Shown here: piece by piece, positions 1 to 5,577 of the stretch
How the letters are laid out: every line of letters begins with the position of its first letter
Numbering within the stretch: position 1 is the first letter of the stretch
Source: an uncultured Dietzia sp.
GTDB lineage: Bacteria; Actinomycetota; Actinomycetes; Mycobacteriales; Mycobacteriaceae
Assembly (NCBI GenBank): GCA_946570335.1
Contig: CAMNYG010000064.1
Span: 1-6,986, forward strand
Direction of reading: 5' to 3'
Length of the DNA: 6,986 bases
The notes under the pieces: generated by a model
Seen by the model: the letters and a program-made list of their open reading frames with translations, nothing else
The model's database searches: none
Told to the model about the DNA's origin: nothing
Made by a program: the position numbers and the translations under genes

Positions 1-1778
1 CGACACCGGCGCCCGACCCCGCGAACGCCCCCGAGGCGCCGACGCTGCAGGTCCCCACGTCGCTGCCGTCCGGAGAGCGCCTGGACCGTGTGGAGTGGAA
101 GACCGCGAATCGTGTGGCGCTGTGGGTCCAGTCGCCGGCCATGGGTGAGGCCGTCCAGGTGCAGCTGATGTTGCCCGCCACGTGGAACTCCGAGCCGGAC
201 CGCACGTACCCCTCGTTGCTGCTGCTCGACGGCCTGCGGGCCCGCGACGACGCGAGCGGCTGGACCCTGGAGACCAAGATCTCGCAGTTCTTCGACGCCA
301 AGAACGCGATCATCGTCCTGCCGGTCGGCGGCGAGTCGAGCTTCTACACGGACTGGGTGGCCGACGCCAAGGGCAAGGAATACCAGTGGGAGACGTTCCT
401 CATGCAGGAACTCCCCCCGCTGCTGGCGCGCGACTGGCGCGTCGGTGACGAGCACGGCGTGGCCGGACTGTCCATGGGCGGAACCGCCGCGCTGATGCTC
501 GCGCAGCGCTACCCGGACTTCTTCCAGTTCGCGGCCAGCTACTCGGGCATCCTCGACACCACCAGCTTCGGCATGCCGGAGGCGATCAAGGTGGCCATGC
601 AGGACGCCGGCGGCTACCCGGCCGAGAACATGTGGGGTCCGCTCGGGTCGGCACGGTGGCAGGAGCAGGATCCCAAGCTGCACGCCGAGAAGATGCGCGG
701 GCAGAGCGTGTACGTCTCGGCGGGCAGCGGTAACACCGGGCCGTGGGACGAGCCGTCCGGTCTGCCGGGCATCCCCACCAACTTCCCGGGTTACGGGCTG
801 GAGCTGCTGTCGCGCATGACCACCCAGACGTTCGTCAACAGGGCCCGTGAGGCCGGGGTGGACGTGACGGCCAACTTCCGGCCCTCCGGCACGCACACGT
901 GGCCGTACTGGCAGTTCGAGATGACCCAGGCGTGGCCCCAGTACGCGGCGGCCGTCGGCATCGAGAACGTCGAGGAGCCCTGCGCCGCCGAGGGGGCGAT
1001 CGCCGCCCTGGCGGAGCGTCAGCCCGGACTGGGGCCGTGCCTGACCGGCGAGTACGACGTCCCGGGCGGCAAGGCCACGGACTTCCGCTTCGGCCGTGTC
1101 TTCTGGTCGCAGCAGACCGGTGCCCACTCGGTCCTGGGCGCGATCGGCGCGGCCTACCAGGCCGAGGGCGGACCCGGCGGACCGCTGGGACTGCCGACCT
1201 CGGGCGAGAACACCACCCCCGACGGCAAGGGGCGCTACTCGACGTTCCAGAACGGCGTCATCTACTGGTCGCCGACCACCGGCGCGCATGCCGTCCGTGG
1301 CGCCATCCGGGCCATGTGGCAGGACAGGGGCGCCGAGCGCGGAGACCTCGGCTATCCGACCACCGACGAGATCGCCAATCCGAACAAGCCGGGCGCCGTC
1401 CAGGGCTTCCAGGGCGGCACCGTCTACTGGTCGGAGGAGACCGGGCCGAAGGTCGTCGAGGGCCGGATCCTCGAGGCGTACCGCGAGGCGGGCGCGGAGA
1501 ACTCGGAGCTGGGGTACCCGGCGACCGATGAGATCGCGCTGAGCACCCGGGACGGCGCCTTCAACCGTTTCCAGGGCGGCTACATCTACTGGTCGCAGCA
1601 GACCGGCGCCCACATCGTGCCGCGCGGCCCGATCTTCGAGGCCTGGGGGACGGTCGACTATGAGCGCGGCCGCCTCGGCTACCCGACCGGCCCGGTGCGG
1701 ACGACGCGCGACGGCGAGGTCCAGGATTTCGAGGGCGGCCAGATCACCGTCTCGGGCGGTCGGGCGGAGATCTCGTGA
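1..1778 (+). CDS. Mycolyltransferase (antigen 85 family) with C-terminal LGFP repeats, 5' partial
   Basis: This secreted alpha/beta-hydrolase transfers mycoloyl groups from trehalose monomycolate to arabinogalactan or a second trehalose at the cell envelope. The frame is open from base 3 to the TGA at 1776-1778, so the true start and signal peptide lie upstream. The GTG at 90 would begin inside the catalytic domain and is not the likely start. Numbering from that GTG, the antigen 85 hallmarks are the strand LLLLDGLRARDD (43-54), nucleophile Ser128 in GLSMGG, Glu238 in YGLELLS, and His269 in GTHTWPYW. DAGGYPAENMWGP also matches the family closely. Residues 300-562 hold five LGFP repeats, as in PS1/Cop1-like proteins of corynebacteria but not in mycobacterial FbpA. 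A Pro/Ala-rich stretch before residue 1 looks like a post-signal linker. The lipoprotein gene overlaps its stop codon. The family is secure; the exact paralogue (fbpA-like or cmt-like) is not. Confidence 0.95.
   Translation, partial: TPAPDPANAPEAPTLQVPTSLPSGERLDRVEWKTANRVALWVQSPAMGEAVQVQLMLPATWNSEPDRTYPSLLLLDGLRARDDASGWTLETKISQFFDAKNAIIVLPVGGESSFYTDWVADAKGKEYQWETFLMQELPPLLARDWRVGDEHGVAGLSMGGTAALMLAQRYPDFFQFAASYSGILDTTSFGMPEAIKVAMQDAGGYPAENMWGPLGSARWQEQDPKLHAEKMRGQSVYVSAGSGNTGPWDEPSGLPGIPTNFPGYGLELLSRMTTQTFVNRAREAGVDVTANFRPSGTHTWPYWQFEMTQAWPQYAAAVGIENVEEPCAAEGAIAALAERQPGLGPCLTGEYDVPGGKATDFRFGRVFWSQQTGAHSVLGAIGAAYQAEGGPGGPLGLPTSGENTTPDGKGRYSTFQNGVIYWSPTTGAHAVRGAIRAMWQDRGAERGDLGYPTTDEIANPNKPGAVQGFQGGTVYWSEETGPKVVEGRILEAYREAGAENSELGYPATDEIALSTRDGAFNRFQGGYIYWSQQTGAHIVPRGPIFEAWGTVDYERGRLGYPTGPVRTTRDGEVQDFEGGQITVSGGRAEIS
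987..1775 (+). repeat. Five tandem LGFP repeats inside the mycolyltransferase gene
   Basis: The C-terminal third of the protein is a tandem array. Repeat 1 is 987-1133 (degenerate, 49 residues), repeats 2, 3 and 4 are 1134-1295, 1296-1457 and 1458-1619 (each exactly 54 residues), and repeat 5 is 1620-1775 (about 52 residues, ending early). Each consensus unit reads roughly GxIxxxY, then LG(L/Y)PT or PA, a short loop, FQGG, (V/I)YWS, xxTGAH. Repeat 1 lacks the LGxP core, and repeat 5 lacks the YWS segment. LGFP repeats are known from actinobacterial secreted enzymes and are thought to help cell-wall attachment; that role is family knowledge and is not shown here. Confidence 0.9.
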
Positions 1779-2266
1779 GGGCCCGCGTCCCGGCGCTGGG
1801 TGCCGCGTTGATCGTCGCGGGCGGGATGCTCGCCGCGTGCGGCGGCGGTGATTCGACGGTGTCCGGCGTACCGGATTCGGAGACCATCGCCCCACCGCCC
1901 GGCGGCGGTACGCCGGCCTCCTCCCGGGTTCCGGCCACCGAGGACTCGGGGCGGTTCACCGAGGCGCCCGAAACGGTCGCCCCGGACGCCTCCGGCTTCA
2001 GTGGCCCGGCTGTCGGGGCGCGGGAGCGCGGCTACCTGGAGACCCTCGAGCGTGAGGGTATCGAGACCGAGGAACTGCAGGACCCGCTGGTCGCGGCGGG
2101 CAACACCATCTGCCGCATCAGGACCACGGGCGGCGCGGCCGACGAGACCACGACGATCGCCGACGCGGTCGCCGGTCAGATCGCGGCGGGTGGCTACTCC
2201 GAGCACGGCGTCGACGAGCTCTCCCGGATAGTCGTGGAGGCCTCCGCCGGTCAACTCTGCCCGTAG
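1775..2266 (+). CDS. DUF732-like putative lipoprotein, translationally coupled to the mycolyltransferase
   Basis: This is a 163-residue envelope lipoprotein of unknown function. The GTG start overlaps the upstream TGA (GTGA, 1775-1778), and GGAG at 1766-1769 lies five bases before it, supporting this start and translational coupling. The N-terminus has Arg at positions 2 and 4, a hydrophobic stretch (residues 5-18) and a lipobox L19-A20-A21-C22, so Cys22 should be lipidated. Residues 23-84 are Gly/Pro/Ser/Thr-rich and probably a flexible tether. Residues 85-163 form a compact domain starting GYLETLEREGI, with Cys113 (NTICRIR) and Cys162 at the very end (QLCP). This spacing and the CP ending resemble DUF732 proteins of mycobacteria, and Cys113-Cys162 could form a disulfide. 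In M. tuberculosis this position holds fbpD (MPT51), which is absent here; corynebacteria, from memory, carry a small secreted protein at the same place. The coding and lipoprotein calls are firm; the DUF732 assignment is by eye. Confidence 0.8.
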   Translation: MRARVPALGAALIVAGGMLAACGGGDSTVSGVPDSETIAPPPGGGTPASSRVPATEDSGRFTEAPETVAPDASGFSGPAVGARERGYLETLEREGIETEELQDPLVAAGNTICRIRTTGGAADETTTIADAVAGQIAAGGYSEHGVDELSRIVVEASAGQLCP

Positions 2267-2398
2267 TGGCCGCCGCGGCCGCGTGAGTGCCACCACGTCT
2301 GGCCGTTCTACGGAACCCGTGGGCCCGGCCGGGCGTTGAACCAGACATCGGCCATCGGCGGACGTCGCATGCGAGATGGTCGGGAAGGAGTACGGACC
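2267..2398 (+). other. Gap between lipoprotein and hydrolase genes
   Basis: These 132 bases hold no convincing gene. A 10-bp palindrome cgcggccgcg (2274-2283, containing a NotI site) is present, and short inverted arms GTTC/GAAC occur around 2304-2315. No hairpin followed by a T run and no convincing -35/-10 pair was found, so the hydrolase may be read through from upstream. The hydrolase frame is open upstream to a TTG at 2336 and an ATG at 2369, but neither has a good ribosome binding site. Confidence 0.4.
2383..2390 (+). promoter_or_regulatory. Ribosome binding site of the cutinase-like hydrolase
   Basis: GGAAGGAG ends eight bases before the GTG at 2399, an ideal position. It decides the start: the in-frame TTG at 2336 and ATG at 2369 would each place this motif inside the coding region and have no comparable motif of their own. 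Confidence 0.75.
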
Positions 2399-3367
2399 GT
2401 GGCCCGTGGATCTCGTCGAGGCGCCGGCCGCCGGCTCGGGTGTTCGATCGGAGCGCTCGTCCTGGTGGTCCTGCTGGTGCTCGGTATCGGCTGGTGGGTC
2501 GGGAACAGGGGGCTGCCCCCCGGGCCCGAGGGGCCCCAGCCCGGACCCGGGGAGGTCCCAGAGCTGACCCAGCCCGCGGACTGCGCCGCCGTGCAACTGC
2601 TCGCGGTGCCGGGCACCTGGGAGAGCAGCCCGACCGATGACCCGCACAACCCGACGTTCCTGCCCAACGCGCTGCTGCGGACCATCACCGACCCGCTCTC
2701 CGAGCAGTACCCGGGAGACCGGCTCGAGGTCTTCACCGTCCCGTACGTGGCCCAGTTCCGTAATCCGCAGCAGCCCGACGAGATCACCTACGACCAGAGT
2801 CGCGCCGAGGGCACCGACCGGGCGCGGGCCGAGATGGCCGCCACCCACGAGCACTGCCCCTACACCTCGTTCGTCCTTCTCGGCTTCTCGCAGGGGGCCG
2901 TGATCGCCGGTGATCTGACCAACGAGATCGGCACCGGTAACGGCCCCGTTCCCGCCGACCGGGTGCTGGGCTCGGTGTTGATCGCGGACGGGCGCCGGCT
3001 GCCCGGTGAAGGCCAGTCGCCGGGCCTGTCCGCGGGCAACGGTCAGGGAATGGAGATCTCCCTGCAGCCGGTCACCGGGATCACCCAGCTCATCGCCGGT
3101 GCCACCATGACCGGTCCCCGCCCGGGCGGATTCGGCGAGCTCGCCGACCGCACGGCGCAGATCTGCGACTCCCGTGACCTCATCTGCAACGCCCCGCTCA
3201 ACGTGGTCGACGGCGCCGCGCGGCTCCAGGAGTTCGTGGCCAACAACGCGATCCACGCGATGTACGCGACGAACCCCGACGTGATCGTCGGAACGACCGT
3301 GCCGGAGTGGGTGATCGGACACATCCGCGAGCTCACGGACGCCGCCCCGGAGGTCGCCCACGGATAG
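2399..3367 (+). CDS. culp6: Membrane-anchored cutinase-like hydrolase, Rv3802c/Culp6 type
   Basis: This is a serine hydrolase of the cutinase-like family, expected to face the periplasm. The M. tuberculosis homologue Rv3802c is an essential phospholipase/thioesterase from the mycolate cluster. From GTG 2399 the protein has 322 residues, close to Rv3802c (about 336). A basic N-terminus (RGSRRGAGRR) is followed by one hydrophobic helix (about 14-34, ending GIGWWVG) and a Pro/Gly-rich linker, with no signal-peptidase site evident, so it is likely an uncleaved anchor. Nucleophile Ser164 lies in GFSQGA, Asp260 in CDSRDLIC, and His286 in NNAIHAMY. Cys256 and Cys263 flank the Asp as in cutinases; a second pair is likely formed by the Cys of ADCAAVQLL and that of HCPYTSF. 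GPRPGGFGEL is also shared with Rv3802c. It lies directly upstream of fadD32 as in M. tuberculosis. The symbol rests on synteny plus motifs; the natural substrate is unproven. Confidence 0.9.
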   Translation: MARGSRRGAGRRLGCSIGALVLVVLLVLGIGWWVGNRGLPPGPEGPQPGPGEVPELTQPADCAAVQLLAVPGTWESSPTDDPHNPTFLPNALLRTITDPLSEQYPGDRLEVFTVPYVAQFRNPQQPDEITYDQSRAEGTDRARAEMAATHEHCPYTSFVLLGFSQGAVIAGDLTNEIGTGNGPVPADRVLGSVLIADGRRLPGEGQSPGLSAGNGQGMEISLQPVTGITQLIAGATMTGPRPGGFGELADRTAQICDSRDLICNAPLNVVDGAARLQEFVANNAIHAMYATNPDVIVGTTVPEWVIGHIRELTDAAPEVAHG

Positions 3368-3387
3368 ATCTGCTGGTCCGGCCGGTG

Positions 3388-3408
3388 GGCGACACGCCGG
3401 TTGTCGCC
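3388..3408 (+). terminator. Hairpin after the hydrolase stop codon, possible terminator
   Basis: GGCGACA (3388-3394) and TGTCGCC (3402-3408) are perfect 7-bp arms around a 7-base loop, beginning 20 bases after the TAG at 3365-3367. No T tract follows, so a classical intrinsic terminator is not shown. It could be a weak terminator without a T run, or an mRNA 3'-end structure. Confidence 0.35.
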
Positions 3409-3420
3409 GACGATTCGGAG

Positions 3421-3451
3421 TTCGGAGGTGGCCTGGGGCACGCTGTAAGAT
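3421..3451 (+). promoter_or_regulatory. Possible promoter of fadD32-pks13
   Basis: TAAGAT at 3446-3451 resembles the actinobacterial -10 hexamer (TANNNT) and stands out in very G+C-rich DNA. A candidate -35, TTCGGA at 3421-3426, is 19 bases upstream and weak; it lies in a tandem 7-bp repeat, TTCGGAG twice (3414-3427). Initiation near 3458 would give a leader of about 75 bases containing the inverted repeat at 3489-3505. It is placed sensibly after the hairpin at 3388-3408, but this is a visual call only. Confidence 0.35.
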
Positions 3452-3488
3452 CGACCAAGCCTGTCGTCATCATGCCCGGATATTCCGC

Positions 3489-3505
3489 GGTCGACGACGT
3501 CGACC
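3489..3505. promoter_or_regulatory. Perfect inverted repeat in the fadD32 leader
   Basis: GGTCGAC-GAC-GTCGACC is a perfect inverted repeat with 7-bp arms and a 3-base centre. It ends 14 bases before the fadD32 ribosome binding site. It could be the operator of a dimeric regulator or an RNA hairpin influencing translation of fadD32. No matching second copy was noticed elsewhere in the window. Its function is inference; GTCGAC-rich palindromes also arise by chance in such DNA. Confidence 0.4.
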
Positions 3506-3519
3506 ACCAGACACGGATC

Positions 3520-3528
3520 GGAACGGAG
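3520..3528 (+). promoter_or_regulatory. Ribosome binding site of fadD32
   Basis: GGAACGGAG ends four bases before the GTG at 3533. The spacing is a little short. However, the resulting N-terminus (MEFEQYHDASG) matches the position where FadD32 proteins of related genera begin, which supports this start. Confidence 0.6.
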
Positions 3529-3532
3529 CAAC

Positions 3533-5488
3533 GTGGAGTTCGAGCAGTACCACGACGCCAGCGGGGCGATCGTCATCCCCGACCGCACCACCCTGGTCGA
3601 CTTCGTCGAGGCCAACGTCTCCGCCGCGCGTCAGGACCCTGCGCAGGACGGGCTGGTCTACCGCTACATCGACTACTCGAAGACCCGTGACGGTGACGTG
3701 CACGAACTGCGGTGGTCGTGTTTCGGCGACCGCCTCCACGCCATCGCGGCGCGGCTGCAGCAGGTGGCGGAGCCGGGCGATCGGGTGGCCATCCTGGCCC
3801 CCCAGGGCCTGGATTACATCGTGTCGTTCTTCGCCGCGATCCACGCCGGCCTCATCGCCGTGCCCCTGTTCGACCCGGACGAACCCGGACACCATGACCG
3901 CCTCCACGCGGTCTTGGGTGACTGCTCGCCCTCGGTCATCCTCACCTCGACCGAATCCGCGGCCGGTGTCCGGACGTTGTTCCGTGAGCTGCCCGCCCGT
4001 CAACGTCCGCGCACCGTCGCCGTCGACGCCATCCCCGCCGAGTTGGGCGCCGGATGGAACCGTCCGGAGCTGAGCGCGGACGACATCGCCTACCTGCAGT
4101 ACACCTCGGGCTCCACCCGCGTCCCGGCCGGTGTGGAGATCACGCACCGCAACGTGGTCACCAACGTCATCCAGCTCTTCGACGGACTCGGCCTGTCCAG
4201 GTCCTCCCGCGGCGTCACCTGGCTTCCCCTGTTCCATGACATGGGCCTGGTCAAGGTCATCGCGCCGGCGCTGGTCGGCTCCACCGTCACGGTGATGAGC
4301 CCCCGCGCGTTCGTCCAGCGGCCCGGCCGCTGGATCAGACAACTCGCCGAGGTGGCCGCCGAGGAGGGCGTGGAGGGCGTGTTCGCCGCCGCACCCAACT
4401 TCGCGTTCGAGCACGCCGCCCGCCGCGGTCTGCCCCGCGAGGGGGAGACGCTCGACCTGTCGGGCGTCACGAGCATCATCAACGGCTCCGAGCCGGTCAC
4501 ACCCGCGTCGATGCGCGTGTTCAACGAGGCGTTCTCCCCGTACGGGCTGGCTCCGTCGGTCATCAAGCCCTCCTACGGCATGGCCGAGGCCACGCTGTTC
4601 GTGTCCTCGCCGCGCAAGCACGACGAGGCGATCGTCATCCATGTGGACCGGTCCGACCTGGGCAAGGGCGTCATGACCGTCCTGGACCCTGCGCAGGTCG
4701 AGGGCAACGACGACGCGATCCCACAGGTCGCCTGTGGTTACGTGGCCCCGAGTCAGTGGGCGGCGATCGTCGAGGCCAACATCGACGAGGCGACGGGCGA
4801 GCACGACGGCACCGGCCGCGAGCTGCCCGAGGGCCGGGTCGGCGAGATCTGGCTGCACGGCACCAACATCGGCCGTGCCTACTGGGGTCGCCCCGGGGAT
4901 TCCGAGGCCACCTTCGGCAACACGCTCGTCGAGCGCCTGGACGAGGGCTCCAAGACCGTGCGCGAGTTCGGCACCGTTCCCGCCGACGGGCAGTGGCTGC
5001 GGACCGGCGACTACGGCGCGTACGTCGACGGTCAGCTGTACATCACCGGTCGCGTCAAGGACCTGGTGATCGTCGCGGGTCGCAATCACTACCCGCAGGA
5101 CCTGGAGAACACGGCGCAGGACGCCTCCGACGCACTGCGCCCCGGTTTCGTGGCCGCTTTCTCGGTGCCCGCCAACCAGCTTCCGATCGACGCCCGTAAC
5201 GGTGTGGAGATCGCCGCCGATGACTCTTCGGAGACACTCGTCCTGGTGGGCGAGCGGGCCCCCGGCGCGGGCAAGGCGGATCCCGGGCCCATCGCGGATG
5301 CCGTCCGTTCCGCGATCTCCGCACGGCACGGTGTCACGGCCCAGGACGTGCTCCTGGTCCCCGCCGGATCCATTCCACGCACCTCCAGCGGCAAGATCGC
5401 GCGCCGCGCCTGCAAGGCCGCGTACGTGGATGGCACGCTGCGTGGAGGGCACCAGCAGACTGCCTTCCCGGACCTGCCGACGCAGTAG
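3533..5488 (+). CDS. fadD32: FadD32, long-chain fatty acyl-AMP ligase for mycolate synthesis
   Basis: FadD32 activates meromycolic acid with ATP to acyl-AMP and passes the acyl chain to the N-terminal ACP of Pks13, in the cytoplasm. The protein has 651 residues (M. tuberculosis FadD32: about 637) and aligns over its full length by eye. Adenylate-forming motifs are all present: A3 YTSGSTRVPAGV (190-201), with Arg and Ala where acyl-CoA synthetases usually have Gly and Lys, typical of FadD32; FHDMG in the core; A5 SYGMAEATLF (347-356); A7 TGDYGAY (491-497); A8 GRVKDLVIVAGRNHYPQDLE (506-525); and A10 PRTSSGKI with catalytic Lys621. GRNHYPQDLE and INGSEPV are FadD32/FAAL signatures. The GTG start has a ribosome binding site four bases upstream. 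pks13 follows 89 bases after the stop, so co-transcription is likely, perhaps from the promoter-like sequence at 3446. No truncation or missing key residue was seen. Confidence 0.97.
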   Translation: MEFEQYHDASGAIVIPDRTTLVDFVEANVSAARQDPAQDGLVYRYIDYSKTRDGDVHELRWSCFGDRLHAIAARLQQVAEPGDRVAILAPQGLDYIVSFFAAIHAGLIAVPLFDPDEPGHHDRLHAVLGDCSPSVILTSTESAAGVRTLFRELPARQRPRTVAVDAIPAELGAGWNRPELSADDIAYLQYTSGSTRVPAGVEITHRNVVTNVIQLFDGLGLSRSSRGVTWLPLFHDMGLVKVIAPALVGSTVTVMSPRAFVQRPGRWIRQLAEVAAEEGVEGVFAAAPNFAFEHAARRGLPREGETLDLSGVTSIINGSEPVTPASMRVFNEAFSPYGLAPSVIKPSYGMAEATLFVSSPRKHDEAIVIHVDRSDLGKGVMTVLDPAQVEGNDDAIPQVACGYVAPSQWAAIVEANIDEATGEHDGTGRELPEGRVGEIWLHGTNIGRAYWGRPGDSEATFGNTLVERLDEGSKTVREFGTVPADGQWLRTGDYGAYVDGQLYITGRVKDLVIVAGRNHYPQDLENTAQDASDALRPGFVAAFSVPANQLPIDARNGVEIAADDSSETLVLVGERAPGAGKADPGPIADAVRSAISARHGVTAQDVLLVPAGSIPRTSSGKIARRACKAAYVDGTLRGGHQQTAFPDLPTQ

Positions 5489-5557
5489 CGTCCGACGACC
5501 TGGCCGGAATCGGCGCGCCCAGGTGCCGAACAGCGACGGACGTACCGGACCACACCC

Positions 5558-5566
5558 GAGGAAAGG
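5558..5566 (+). promoter_or_regulatory. Ribosome binding site of pks13
   Basis: GAGGAAAGG lies 11 bases before the ATG at 5578. The remaining fadD32-pks13 spacer (from 5489) contains only a weak 6-bp inverted repeat and no promoter-like hexamer that I can support, which fits an operon. Confidence 0.65.
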
Positions 5567-5577
5567 CGAGCCACACG

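Noticed and set aside
90..92. GTG at 90 as the start of the mycolyltransferase
   Set aside because: The frame is open to the window edge, the codons before 90 form a Pro/Ala-rich linker, and starting at 90 would leave no signal peptide on an enzyme that must be exported.
2266..2293. GTGGC/GCCAC arms around the palindrome cgcggccgcg after the lipoprotein stop as a terminator
   Set aside because: The stem is 5 bp with an 18-base loop and no T run; short GC palindromes are expected at this base composition.
2304..2315. GTTC-N4-GAAC as a LexA (SOS) box
   Set aside because: The actinobacterial SOS box has the opposite arm order (GAAC-N4-GTTC), so this does not match.
1679..3361. Long open frame on the - strand (560 codons) opposite the lipoprotein and hydrolase genes
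   Set aside because: It is antisense to genes with clear families and catalytic motifs. Its translation is rich in Arg, Gly and Asp with no recognisable domain, the usual by-product of G+C-rich codon use.
3472..3690. Possible upstream ORF from ATG 3472 overlapping the fadD32 start
   Set aside because: It has no ribosome binding site, runs out of frame into fadD32 and yields Arg/His-rich sequence without features.
5498..5524. Inverted repeat ACCTGG/CCAGGT after the fadD32 stop as a terminator
   Set aside because: The stem is only 6 bp with a 15-base loop and no T tract, and pks13 follows closely with no promoter seen, so read-through is more likely.
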